Positions 22,301 to 37,300 of a stretch of DNA of 64,000 nucleotides are shown one piece after another (the first letter of the stretch is position 1; each line of letters begins with the position of its first letter). The notes below the pieces were generated by a model. The model was not told where the DNA came from. It searched no databases and saw nothing but the letters and a program-made list of their open reading frames with translations. Source of the DNA: Lineus longissimus (Eukaryota > Nemertea > Pilidiophora > Heteronemertea > Lineidae); contig NC_088316.1 of NCBI RefSeq assembly GCF_910592395.1, forward strand, positions 10,356,001-10,420,000, in the 5' to 3' direction. A program made the position numbers and the translations under genes.

Positions 22301-25300
22301 CAAACATGGCCTTATCCTCAACTCACTGCCATAGGCAGAATAGTGACCAATCATTGGAAAAATTTAGCCCAGAAAGATTTTGACATTCGTTGGAAAAGAA
22401 AACTAGATCAGGGGCAAAAGTCTCAAGTCTTAGAGTGTCTGACCAGCATCTAGATTAGCTTTAATATTATTACATTTTTGATGCCTAACCCAGCCCTACC
22501 TGGCATAAACCGAACGCCTGAAATTAAAACAAGCTAGCATGCTTAAGCTTCAGAAGCTAATTAACAAATACAGCAATGTTATCATTCCATCTACTACAGA
22601 AGTACACTAGTAAACAACAGAACCCTGGCTAAAAATGAGGTTTGGCATTTTGCTATGTTATAAAGCATTCTGGAGAAAACATTATGGAAATAATCAAACT
22701 GTATTCTACGTCAAACTCCCTCTGCCCCAACAATGTGCAATCCACTTTGATGTTTTTGCTGCTTGATAAGCACTTGGGGTTAGTAATTTAGCCACGAGTG
22801 TTACGGTAAATGGAGCCTCCTTTATACAGTTATGTCATTTTCCTCAGCTTTTCAGGAAATTCCCAACCACTCGCGAGATAGGCAAAGACGATTTCAAATA
22901 CCACCACTGGAGTACCCGTGGCCAAACGATTGGGGGACGGGTACAATGACACACAGTATCATTCACAATTCACACTGTATCTGTATTCATAATGCACAAT
23001 CACTCCAGGTTCCTACATGTATACTAAAATTTTAAATTTTTTAGGATCGAGTTAGAACTAAATGGCTTAAAGGCCTATGCTGTTTGTAAAAAATTTTGAA
23101 TTTGTAATTGAGTTTTAATACTTTCAATTGTGAAAATACATACTGAATAAAATTTTCAGCATTGCCTTTGTGTAGACAGATATTACTATAAATACCAATT
23201 TTCAAGAAATTCGTATTCATAATAACTGCACTACGGCATTGTGTATTAGTGGATTTCTGGACCACAAGTAATTACGAACGGCGTACCCCTTTAACGCTAA
23301 AAATGACACATGCTTATGAACCCAAAAATAAATCTCAACTCCTGAAATATGCGACAAAGTTATGCATATCTGCACGCTGGCACAATTATGCAAACTAAAC
23401 AAAGCAAATTAGGTCATATGTGACCCGCCATGGCAAAATGAGTCGCATGTCGCTCTGAGCTTGACAGGTTGAGACAGACTGGTTGTTCATTTCACTATTG
23501 TCTGCCTTTTGTGAAATCCGAGTATATCAATTTCTTCTATTATGTCCAGGTGTCATTTTAGGCTCATCTTCTGCGCGACAAGCGACTCATTTTGCCATGG
23601 TGAGTCACATATCTCTTTCTTCAGCTAAAGCTTATTCATCAAAAAACGCTATTGCAAGCTTTTTTGCTATGGGTCTTCTTTTGTGACAATAAACAATTCT
23701 AGTAGGCTATTTTTGTGCAAATTTTGGTAGTGCATGCACATCGTCGAAATTGGACTTGGCATTCGTGCCCCCACCATTGTCACCCCAGCTTTCAACTCGA
23801 TATTTTGAACTGATCATGACAGAATAATGTACTCTATTCCGGCGACAGGGACAACGTTGCATTCATCAAATAAAGTTGTATTTTTCGTAACTGTGCATGC
23901 CCGATCCACTCTCACGCAAGTACAGCCTGTGTGGAATAGGGTATGGTCTGGTGAGAATAGCTACAGCCTATTTTTTTGCCTCTAGCTATAACCATCTATT
24001 ACCAATAAAAATCTCTGCCACTTTTCCCAGTTAGTGCACATTTTCTTCGATTGCCATTTGAACATTGTCATCTAACGCGTACATTTGTGACGTGACGTGA
24101 CATGTTTAAATATTTTAGGACAAAGAGGTCAAATTCATCAAAGATGTACTTGGCCTAACATTGTTTTGACCAAGTTGGTATGCAGAAAAATTTCCCTTCA
24201 AGAGGACTTTTTTCCATCTAGCTCAGGCAGATACTGTAAACTGTGAATTTTCAAAGTTTCCCTAAATTCTAGAAAATAAAAATTGGTAACAAATATTTTT
24301 TATTGGAAAAACAGAAAGAATTGTTGTCACATATCTAAACAAAAATTGGGAAAATTTTATTTTTTTCAATTTCAGATAAGGTAGAAATAGAATCGGGTAA
24401 TTATAGCCCCTGCTTATGATATTGATTGATATCCCCATGCATCAAACAATGCAGGGGCTATAAATAAACCGGGACTACAATTACCCCATTCTACCCTATT
24501 TTTTCAAATTGGAAAAAAATAAAGTGGTGCAAAATATTGATGGTTTTACAGTATCCTTCTGCGCAAGGCTTGCAGCGTATCATTGGCCTGATAAGCCCAA
24601 TGGTGCCAACACTGGTCTAATTGGGATTCGTCTATCATCGAATACATACCTGGACAAGAGATTTGATGGAAGGCTGAAAGACGAGGCTGTGATTGAGGAG
24701 AAAGGACCGGAGGAGCGACTGAGGGTAACAGGCGAGTCGTGTGATCAGTCCTGTCAGCAGTAGGTTGACATACAGCGTGTTCTGCATAAGGCTGTCCAGT
24801 TTGTGGAGCAGCACAGACAGGAACGGACCTGAAATAAAAGAACGTTAGAGAACGTTTGTTTTCAATTTGCAACAAATTTATGTGTTTACCAGATATCTAT
24901 CATACATTATCAAGCCAAGTGACTGCATGGTGAAGCAAGAGGGGCCGAGTTCAAAACACAGTCAGTGGCCGCTGTGACTGCACATTGGAAAGTGACTATA
25001 TCAGGGGATTGGTCACTGCAGCTAGGGAGCCTGTGTTTTTGTTCAAGTAGACTCTTTCGAGTCGGCAGCCATTACAGATTTCATAAACTATCAACCAAGG
25101 AAGATTTTCCAGGTCTGTCTGTATATGGAAGTCAACTTTGCGGGACTGAAAGCAGTTGGATTTAGCACTATATTAATCTCATGATTATTATCATTAACTA
25201 ACACTAGTACTTACCAATATTAGGAGTGCACATATTGTAAGGTTTGTCTTGCATAAATGGCATGAGAGATTTGGGTATGGTTGGCATAGATGTGACGGGC

Positions 25301-28300
25301 TGGGCCATAGCCGCACTGGCTTCAGGACTTGCCTCACGCGACGTGGAGGAAGGCTGCTGAGGAATCGTCTGCAACGTCTCATGCGCACTCGCATTCGTAT
25401 CAAATTCACATAATGTATCAGACATGTCACTTTTCACTGAAACGCTTCGGTCACGCTTATCACCATCAGGACCGCTGACAATCACCGCAGTCGGCCTGAC
25501 TAAATCACTTGTGTTCGACTGGGTAAAGTTAGGTAATGACACCGAGTCAGTACGCTTGCTGAGACTTCTTTCTCGTATATTTTCGGGGATATTCAGATCT
25601 TCGATCAGAGAGTCCAGCTCAATGAAACTATCCTCAAGATTATCACAGATTTCCACGGGCGTACGAACCCGTTTTAGCGTAAGGATGAACCCACTCATAT
25701 CAGAATCATCTGGCGTCGACACACAGCTGCTGCTTCTAGTCCTGACACTATCACCAGATGGTGTTGTAGGCACATCACTACTTTTACCGACTTCCTTGGG
25801 AAGCATTGCATCACTTTTATTACTATTTGAAGGCATTTCAGATTCGTCTGGGTTTTCACCAGATTTTGTCTTTGGTACAATATCTTTCAATGCAGATGGC
25901 GAACTAGACTTCAGTTTATCTTGAGGCAGATTTATTGCACTTATTCCTCCGGCTAGAGTCCTCGCAGATATATCAATACTCTTCCTTTTAGAATCACCGA
26001 CATTCTGGCCATGCGACTGGATTTTCAAACTGTCAACACTCGCATCACTAAAACGCCTCCGGGTTACATCCTGACTCTTCAACGACATACCTTTGGCACC
26101 CGTAGCACTGGTACTACTACTACCAGTACTACCAGTACTCTCAGTCGAGTTCAAAAACACGCTATCCACTGATTTTAGTTTGTCATTCGATAGAGTTGAT
26201 TTCCACATGCTTTCTGGTGATGGGTTTTCACCGTCATAGGGTGCTGACCAACACTGACAGGACTTGGCACATCGGAATACCCGCTCACGCGAGTCCTTCA
26301 AGTAATCCATATAGTTTGTCTCGTAATGTTCCAACTTGCTACCAAAGCTTCCTGGGGGGAATGCTGTCTTGTGACCATGCTCTGGGGACGAGGCTTGAGA
26401 TGAAGTCCTGTCAAAGATACATGTATAGAATTCTGAAATTAATTGCTGTGAACAAAGGATTAACCCTTTTAATGAGTGGAGCAGGGACTGTCATTGCTGA
26501 CAGAAAATAAGTTACACTAGAGAGGCTTTGATTCTGCACTTGGGCAAGGCTCTTCAGTCAAATACTTGCTCAGGCTAAGTGCCTCAGCATCTCAAAGTCC
26601 ACTTGGAGTGTTGAAGAGCAGCAGCAAGTGCAACACTAAACATACGATATTAAGAGTTGTGGCTTGGTAGGGAATGAAACCCATGACTTGTAGGCCACGA
26701 GTCTGGAACTCTTTTCGCTAAGTCATAGATCATGGGGACACGCATTGACAGTAAGCGTTTATCATAGCGTATATCTTAAGTGTATATCTTAGATCGACCA
26801 AAACAAAAGACGAGTTAAAAAAATCTGAATGCTATTCTTCAGCAATTACAATACAGAATTGAAACATATTCTGGTTAACTGAAATTCAATCAAACTGGTT
26901 GTCCCTCTCTCCAAACGAAAAACTAATAACATAAATAGAATGTGCATTTAGAAAGAGAAGCATAATTTTACAATAGGTTGTGCAAAAAAGAATGTTGAAA
27001 GGGTGTTTACTTTAATATGTAATGGACAAAGCTCAGGTGCCAACAGTGTGTCTGCCATAGCAATTCAGACAAGGGAGATGAATTTGAAAGGAAAGGTTTT
27101 GTGAATATGCAGGATTTTCCCATCTGGAGCATTCCTCTTCTAACTTTAAGACCAACCCACCACAACGATTTCAGATTGAACAATCGAAGCTTTTATTAAT
27201 TGTTGTGTGCACACATTATCAGCTCAGCAATGATTGTTGAAATAAGTGACGAATGCTAATTTGGGAGATATGGCACAGGTATCAACTGTAACAAGCCAAG
27301 CCATTCCACACAACAGAATTCTGTCCTGGTAAACCTACAAAGATCCGCGAATAAAAAACTATTTCTTTATATTTCTGAAAGCATTCTGCAAAAATAAAAA
27401 TTGTCTTTCAAAGAAAGATGCTTTTGTAAAATCTTTGTATGAGCCATAGGGTTGAAATATTGTAATGCATGTTCAAGGGGCAGGAACTCCTAATGATTAT
27501 ACATATTTTGACGACCCCAAAAAGTGGGAAACCGTGAAGTGGACTCGACACCACTGTATATGTATATCACTCACATGAGCAATGGTCCCTCGTTCCAGCA
27601 ATCATTTCTGTTTCTGGAGGTCCATGCACGACTTGATTAAAACTTCAGTAGTTTTAAGAAATAACCCACAGAAAAGCAGGGTTTTTTTTCACCTCTGCGA
27701 AAATGTTCATCTGATCGTGAATTGTACAGATAAAAAAAGTTAGCTTAATACACAATCAAACTTATTCGGCAACATGGCGTTTCAAATGGTTACACTTCTT
27801 CTTCAGAAGTTAGTCTGACCGCTGGCTGTCGTAGTGGACACACTCTGATCCCACACGTGACTTAGTCTGTAGGCCCCTTCGTCTTGATTCATGTTGGTGG
27901 TTTTACAAAACCTTTTACCTGTAACTGCTGAAAACTGCCAGTTTATCTATAGTGTCATAGCATTGTATTTATAACACATTTGAAGAAGTTTGTTTGTGTT
28001 TATAGAAATTTTAAATACCCTGTATGCTTTTTTCAGCAAGAATAGCAAATTTGATATAGTGGTCTAAACAAACATAATTTTTAAGGTAAGTCTGCACCAA
28101 AAGGGTGGATATCGCCATACACGACTTGCAAAATATCTCATCAATGCAACCTCCCAAATGAAATTCTATCTACTTGGTAAAGAAACCAATGAAAGCAGTC
28201 TTAACATGCAGGAATCATTCAATCTGACAAAACTACATAACCCTGACCTGCCAACCCCAAAAAAGTTGAAAAAGAATTTCAAACGGATTTGGGAGTACTT

Positions 28301-31300
28301 TCAGCTCTATTTTCTAAATTTTGAAGTATTCTAGTGATTTCTACAAAAATACAAAGTACAAGCCAGCACGAAAGAGTACCAAAAATAAATAGTTGAGATC
28401 TACGCTTCTCTCGTAATTGTCATTATAGTAAGCATTTTAAATGACCCAGAAACTCTCGAGTGGACATCAATCGCATGGCTGGACACATTTATGTTTGGCT
28501 GGCCATTACCCCCCCCCCAAAAAAAATAAACTGGCCTATGGAGGCCCGGTTTACATCATGTGACATCAGAAGATTGTACATGACGTCATAATGACCTCTG
28601 TTGCGACGACGTATCTTTTTGGCCTGACGTCATTGTCCGATGAATGGCCAATGTTTTTCATGCGGCAATAATTTGGCACAGAAATTTGGTCAGTTTCAAT
28701 TCATCCCGCTGGTGTCTCAAAGGTAAACTGTTTCGCACGACTTTGAATGCTGACTCTACTGACTCTTTGATAGTCCAATAGTGTACTGGTTGGCTGAACT
28801 TCGCTAGACCCAACCAAGACCAGCGTCAAAAGAGCACTATCTGGCAATCATCATTTTTGGCAAAACAATTGAAAAGGACCGTAAAAAGCATTATTTCAGG
28901 TAAATACACCGCTAGACGACAAATGAGAAAGTTTGTAATTGTTTGTTGTCGATAATACATTCATGGGCACATAGAATATCCTAAGACTAGTAATAAATAA
29001 CAAATAAACTCATGCAACATTGTAACCTCAAGCAAAATCATTTACATTAACACCAATAGGAGGACTGAGAGCACTCGGCCGTACCCAAAGAGATGCCGAC
29101 AAACGTCACTGGGACATCACTTTTCTGGAGAGATCAGTTTTCGTAAGAACTTGTTGACATTGTGTTTTTGACTCGCAAGGCTCTGAATGACCGACGTTAA
29201 AGGCTGGTAATGCATATATTTACCACCGGCGCCATTTTTTCTAGCTGATGAAGATGGAAACAAGTTAACTTACACATCCTATAATACCAGAACATTTTTG
29301 TTAACAGAAAATGATCACTGTGGGCCTTCATTTTAATTTTTATTGGACATAACTCTACCACATGGACGATTAGAAATTTGTAAACCCTTAGATTCAAACT
29401 GCTCTTTGCTCCCCCTAATGATTTCATTGCTATTTGATAATAAAATAGAATGTGAGTTACCAAAACTTCAGAAATGATTTTCACAAATTTGGGCAAATCA
29501 CCAAAATAAAGAAAGATTTCTTCCAAATAAAAAAAACTTCTGCAATTTTTATTTTTGCAAATTTTGTTTTTTTTTGTGAAATCAGTGAAAATAATAAGGC
29601 CACGAAAATTTAGCATTTTACAGTAATCATTTGCACCTAACCCACCTCATGAAAAATACGGAGTGAAATTAAAATGTTTCACAGCAAAAACATATAGGCA
29701 AGACTGTTTAAAGTGTATAAATTTGTAAGTATAGAATTTTGAACTTCCTTTAAAAAGACACTATACTCTCAGTCCCGAGAGGCATTACATAATAAAATTA
29801 TATGATAAAGACATGCTATCATGCAATCTGGCTAATGCTGTAGGTAGAACTGATGCAATCTGGCTAATGCTGCAGGTAGAACAGAACAGGAAAGAATCTG
29901 TATAAAAAAGGTATCTAAAAGGATTCGCAACACAAGCAAATTGTTAGCCATCACCTTGGTTGTTCAGAGAGATGCAGAGTCAACAGACAACATGGGGAAA
30001 CACTAAGGACTGGCATAATCTGATCGAAACCCACAATATTAATATTATGATAGGAATGAAGGATTAAAATGACAACTTTATTAATGTGACAGGGAATAAT
30101 GCAGAAAAATACCTTACAAAATATGGCAGTCAATTCCAAAGGTTCTGTGCCTTTGTCGGACACTATGACCTTGACATTTGGCTCGACCAACAACTCAAGT
30201 TTCCTGAATGTACAGTGCATACGGGGTTATCTGGACACGGTGTTTCCCTCAATTAAGAGTGCTACATGTATTTATCTTCTTTTTTTGCGAAAATTCTTGG
30301 AAAATTCGAGAGAACAAAAAACATGTTTTTCTGGGACAAAAACTTTCAATGACATTGCGCCAGAAAGAAATTACACTGCACATGTGGGGCATCCACCACG
30401 GAGCGAGAAACTGCAAAGTTGTTCTTGACATAACATCATTTGAGCTCAATACTGCACACTAACCCTCCCAACCAAGGTGATGACACAAGATAATTCTATA
30501 ATATAAGCCTGAATTCTACTCAAAGAAATCAAATGACATTTCAGCCATCAGTTTGGCCCGAATGAGGAGCCTACCTGATTCGATGCACCCCTAACACTGT
30601 GCTACATAAGTTCCCAAAGCCTTTAAGCCATTTGGGCTGCACTGTTTTAATACTTTCTGATGTACACCACACACCACTGAAAACATTAAAACAACTTTCA
30701 GACTTGAAAACTTGTGATGACACAAAGAAGTAGAATTATACATTTATCAACCTGCACGCATTGCAAAAACTGTTCATGAGAGAAAATGACCCCCACTCAC
30801 AACTTTTCAGAAAAGTTTCAGCTTGACACCAACAAATTTTGATCACATTATCCAACATTGCTCTTACATACACCTATGTTGTGCGGTGTGTTCCTGATAA
30901 GCTATCAAAATCCACCAGCATTATCAATTCTTTTCAACCAGCAACAGCTAAAAGAAGATAAGACATTTATTCCCTCAGTCTGGGCCAATGTTCCTTTTGC
31001 TTGATATCAGTGGATTATTTTTCGAAGGAAAAGTCAGTACCCAGGCATTGCCCTAGCTATTCTGAGCAAAGACAAGGGGATAATCACTTCCAATACTTGA
31101 GTATGCACACCGCTAACTTTGACCACTGTTCACTGCATGTCTGCAGATACTCTATAATACTATGTTCGGATACGACATGGAAGACCCTTCAGATTTCATT
31201 CAATTTTACAAAAGCTAAAACTTTCCACATATATCCCTGGGACATTTTGGGTAGCTAAGACCATTCATAATGATATCTGGCAAAATTTTCTTCAAAAGTT

Positions 31301-34300
31301 TTATCAAATGTTGACTTTGCAGTAAAGTTTTTGATACCAACTGTCCTCATGTCAAACCGGTAAAGCACACTCCTGTACATTGTTATGTGCATGTAAAAGT
31401 CTGCATGCATTGTAGTACAATACACATAACAATGTACAGGAAAGCGTGCTTTACCAGTTTGACATGAGGACAGTTGGTAAATCTTGTTGCAAAGTCAACA
31501 TTTGACAAAACTTTTGAAGAAAATTTGGCCAGATATCATTATGAATGGTCTTAGCTACCCAAAATGTCCCAGGGATATATGAGGAAAGTTTTAGTTTTTG
31601 TAAAATTGGATGAAATTTGAAGGGTCTTCCATGTCATACCTGAACATAGCATATATTACAGAGTATCTGTAGACATGCAGTGACAGTGCTTTGAGCGTTG
31701 TTATGTCATAAACAATCAACAACAAAAATATTCGGACAAAATACCTGAACAAAACAGCAAACTGGCTATTATCATTACTGATGATATCAGATAATGTCAG
31801 ATGAAGTGGTGTTTTCTTCGATTAAATCACAATTTTAAAACATACAGTGTGTTGCATTACTGGCTGCAGTGCATATGATCACAACAGCTGCTGCATCAGA
31901 CAGAATTGAAAGAGGTCGGAAAATGGAGCACAGTGCTGGGTACCCAAATGTAAAGAGATTATGTCTAAGAGGCTGAATTATAAACAAGCTGTCTGCTTCT
32001 AAAATAACTAACCTAAGGGGACTAAGTGCAATTTCAAGCTTTTTTTAAAGTGCTTCCAGTGCTTTATTTTTATCTCAAATACAATCTAATAACTCAAACA
32101 AAACTTAAGGCCTGATTCCACTGTAGTGGGAAGCCATCTCAGTTTGCTGCTCTGGGGAAATTTTAAAGGCAAAAATTGCAACTCGACAGCAACTGTGGCA
32201 TATTTTAACAAAAACTCTCAGATGGAAGCAGTCCTTTATAGTCAATTTATGCTAGAACCACCCCACGAAAAGATGATACTTTTATCATTCACTCAATTTA
32301 ACAGTTCTTCCATATACAGTGGAACCTCCCTTAACGGACACCTCTCCATTAAGGACAACCTCTCTATTAAGGACACTAGTTCTGGTCTCAAATAGGTTGC
32401 TTCCAATTTGACCTCTCTAATCAGGACACCTCTCTATTAGGGACAGCATTTGTCAGTCCCAAGGATGTCCTTAATAGAGAGGTTCTACTGTATGTGTCAG
32501 CAATGAGATTGATAAGTTTAGTGCTAGAGCGGAGGAATACAGCCTGGCAACTTCACTGTCCTCAGCCCCCAACTCCCTCCTCAGCTTCGCCCAGACATAA
32601 ACAAGATTCCAGCCCCATTTAGATTCCATGAAATATATTAGTCCAAAAGTGTGTTTGTAAGCTGAATAGTGTCTGTATGTATAGGGCAAAGTTATGATTG
32701 AGTCATCCATATAAGGTTAAAAACGTATTATACTAACTAGATTTTACTTCTTACTGTAACTCACCCCCTATCTAACTCAACTTTCAACTTCTGGCCAAAT
32801 CTAGAAAATGCCCTCTGCGTTGTTGATAACCTGGCAGAAACATTGTCGAAATAACAAAAACGTAAAATTCCATTGCTAGTGCAGACAGAGAGAGAGTGCA
32901 AACAAAAGAACCGGTCAAATAAATTACAAGATTTTAGATGTGACAACTGCCAATGTTGACGCCGAAAATAATTTGTGACTCGCTCTACCAAAACTAGGCG
33001 CTTGTCGCATCTGAACTCGACAGGTTGATACGGACTTGTTGTTCATTTCCCTATTGTAGACCTTTTGTGAAATCTATTACAAACTGATTTGGTCACATTT
33101 CACAAAAGGTCTACAATAGGGAAATGAACAACAAGTCCGTATCAACCTGTCAAGTTCAGATGCGACAAGCGCCTAGTTTTGGTAGAGCGGGTCACATTTG
33201 TTGTTAGCTGTAATAGGACGGGGACTCTCAGCTAGCAGTCGAGAGGTACCTGGTTTGAACCCAACTGTCACCTGAGACTCCAGGGAAGTATCTTTGTCCA
33301 ACTTGCCTTATTCCACCCGGGCAATGCCGGTATTAACTTAACTCTGCCTTTTTTTCTTTCAGTTTAAACACAATTAGACTTAACGCTAAGTCAAGTCGGT
33401 GCAAGTGACAGAAGTTTTTTAAACAACCAATCCCTGGTTTAATGGGATCAAGTGAGAAATGCTCATGTTGTAGAATTAAAACCTGGTTTATTCCAGCACT
33501 TTTTGGAGCTGAGTCCACTTCCTCAAAGATGGTCTCTTTTATTTCTCTCAAATATCTTGAAAAGCTTCATATTCTTTTCATCCATATGCTTTTAAAGTTG
33601 TATTAAAAAATGTTAAACTCCACGACACTCTCTGAGGAACTTATCGCACTATACTTTACTAAAGAAATTCTAACACAAGAAAGTCTAGCAGACAAGAGTG
33701 AAATTCTCCAAGGGCCCAAGGGGGATTCAGAAAGTCAAGTGAACAAGGTTTGCCTCGGATAAAATTTGAAAACTGAAAACCCAAAATATGGAGTAAGGCA
33801 GAATGATCCATGAAATGACAGTTATTATCAAGGAGATTTAGAAGTGGCTGAGACAAAAAGCGGACAAAAACCTTTGGTGCAAAGGCCATGCTTTACTCAA
33901 GCAAAATACAAAATGTAGGTGGGACAGTCAGTGAAAACGGGAGACATTACTGCTTTTAACCATGGGAAACAGGTACAATTGCATAGAAAAGCATTCAAAG
34001 TAGTGTCTCAGTAATCACATTCTGGCCACTCAAATTGAACTACATACATATAAACTTGTAGAAAGAATTCAGGAGAATATGACATCATAAATACCAACCT
34101 TGATGCGGGATCAGGAGTACCAGGCGTACTTGTTCCCTGTGGACTGTCACTCCACTCAGGCAGGCAGCACGCCGGCGTCAGTGACAGGAACTTCTCTGCC
34201 GTCTTGCTGTAGATGTCAATCTCTTTGAGCGAACGTTTTTGGCTGACCATGACATGTGTGCAGGGGATGAGGTATCTAAAATGAAATCAATTTATTCATT

Positions 34301-37300
34301 TAACCATAACTTTTACATTTAAGCTTGCTGCATATAACTTAGTTTTTGTTGCTGGTTGCTTCAACACAACAACAACCACAGCAGCTAGATAGAAATCATT
34401 TAATTGAGCAACAAAAAACTCAACGTCTGCTCACGGCAAGTAGTCTTTATCAGGTGGATAAGAATTTGGAGTAAAAAGTTTGGGTGGGATGCAGCTAAGC
34501 TGATAACATGTCTTTGGATGACATTGGTGATAAATAGCTCAAGGAACTGTCGTTCTGGACCCAGGTTCACAAACAGTACTGCTTGGCATCATCCCCTTTA
34601 GTAAGCACAACTGATCATCATCTTAAGACAATATGTATTTAATCTGCTTGAGAAACTGGTCCAGCTAGGACTCAACAGAGGTTTGAGGATCTGAATCATA
34701 ATGAAGAAGAAATTATACCAAAAGGGTTTTTCCCTTCGAACTGATAGTCACTTTGTCCACATAAAATCAATCTGGGATGAGGAAAATTGTTGATACATAA
34801 AACCCGTTTTAAATTCGCCGATGCAATTTGAAATTACATTTTTAAAAACATCAGGGACAACTCTCTGTGCAACCCGAACAAACCACAAACAACTTATCCT
34901 TATAAATCATTGTCTACCCATTACAACAGGGGCACAATTAAGCCAATCAAGGCCCTATCATCAAAAGAACAGGAAGAGGCAAGTCCATATTCACAGCACA
35001 GGGAAATGTACTTTTGAGAATATTTGTAGAGGAGAGAAGGCCGCTTTAAGTTTCTTATTGATTTGAAGATATCACAATGTACATGTATATGTTGCATAAT
35101 ACATATGCTGCAGAGTTGATAACAGTGATCAAGATGCTGGGTCTTCCTTGTATAAACATAGCATCAGCTTGTTGAACTTACTTGAATACAAGTTGAAACA
35201 TGACTTCTTCACAGTTCAGATCCACCATGGTTTTGAACAGAGCTAAGGATACCATGCATAACTGAAAGCAACAAACAAAAGCTTTTTAAAGCAATATCTT
35301 CACAACAAAATTGACTCCTTCAGCAAGTTACCTCATGCCCGTAAAATTGCCCCTAGCAAACTGATTTTTCCATACACCATGTCTTATACCTGATGCTAAC
35401 ATTCCCTGATCTGGCAAGGTAAAATCTATTGTAGATGAGATCCTCCTCCTCAATTTATTTTAACGCTTGTAAGAGTACCCATTTAAATTCGGTCTCATCA
35501 AGGTTCTTGATTACGGTATAAAGTAGATCAGAGAAGTAGGTTCATCACATTACAATGCATGCTCTCCTTTATACAATTTCCATCCGATATGCAAGCTCAA
35601 GGCACAGAATCACAGCCTGAGCCTTTAAAGGGGAATTTTCCACAATCTTTTCCAGCATTATTCATAGCAAAACATGGTCAATGCAAAATACAATTTTCAT
35701 CTGGGCCTGGGATTTGAAACAATTCAATTCACTAACTTGGCATTAACATTATCTCAGCATTACATGAACATTTATCTGCCTCAGTTAAGCCCAGGAGACT
35801 TAATACGGTCAAGATAAAGTTAAAGTCAAGTTCTGCATTGTGAAATGGCCATTTTAAACTCCTATTCACTTGTGACGTTATGAGTTTACAAAGAGGCCAT
35901 ACCCGAGAGTTGCTATTGATCCTGGTGATGAGCGAGTCGAGGATGACAATCTCGTCATGTTTCTCGATCAGGATGAACTTGAGAAACGTCTGCATGAGAG
36001 CAGGCTCGGTGATCTGTCGGATGAATAGGTCTAGGTATGCGGTGGCTGCTATCACCTCTTCCAGGGAGTTCTGCAAAAAGATGACGGAGAATTGTTTAAA
36101 GATGAAATGGCCAAAGGGCCATTGTGCTCACCGTGTAGATATTTGGTGGTTAGGAATTCATCCTGGTTAAGAAACTTGCTACATGTATAGCATATAGGTC
36201 AAACCAAATTCGGTATTACATGTGATGTATCATGGCCCCCTGGTGGCCAAATTGAGAATCGGATAGGACCGAAATTCGGTGTCAGAGGTTACCTGATTTA
36301 GGGAGTAATGTGTACCAAATTTCAAATTCATAACTTTAGCAGTTAAAAAACGTGCCACTGTTTTTGAAACAGGATACAGATGACGACGGACACTGCGGTG
36401 TTGTATAGACTCCCCTACGGTGAGCCTAGGTGCCTGGGAGAAAAATCCTGAAAATTCCTTGCCATTTCGTCAAATTTTGATCAAAATTGACACGGTAAAA
36501 AGCAGAAAATTCTCTGAGCTACGCTGAATCTGCAGTACCAAAGCATCATTTGTAACAACGCTTCCGATTGGCTGATTTGTTGCTTGGAATTACTAATAGA
36601 AATTGAAAAATGGGGATTCCCCGGCTGATTTTGCTCCCGCTCAGGTTTATGAGCCTCTGGGTTGCGGTCCTAAAATCGGCCGCTTGGGCTCTAAGGGCTA
36701 TTAATAAGGCCTGCAATAGGAGGATAATACCAATGCAATGACCCACAGACCACAGACTCATGACTTTGTAAACATTGGCTGTGAGGTAGAGTGCATTTCA
36801 AGGTTTGCAAGAAAAATTTCCTTTTTTTTCCGATATGAATTTGACATCATTCGACAAAATGACTTGTCACTTTGTTACATCATTAACTAGAAAATGTTTT
36901 GAATGTAATGTGTAACTGTTTCAAATCACTCTGGCAATCAAAGTGTAGTGGACACAATTATCAGCAGAAAAAACAACAACATGCTATTTAACTGATGCAA
37001 ACAGAAGCTAAAGAGAAAAATAAGAAACATAACACCAATGTGCAGAAGACTCAAAGTCAAAACATAACGCAAAGGAAACTAAACTGGTTATTGAGGTGAG
37101 TATTATAGTAACACTAGGCGGTAAAATGTACAAGTCATGCAATTAGCAGGACAACAAATCATAAGAAGTTGTGATTGCTTTTTGATTGCTTTGCTATTTC
37201 ATAAAATGAGTTTCAGTAAATACTTAAAGACTACTCATTAACCCTTTTGCTGCAGCTATGCCACCCGTCCAGAGACGTTGAATAGTGCTAACTTCATTCA

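Noticed and set aside
29197-29616. 139-codon minus-strand frame on the FHIP1 strand
   Set aside because: It lies in A+T-rich intron, is rich in Lys/Phe/Ile, and lies between FHIP1 exons that already join in phase.
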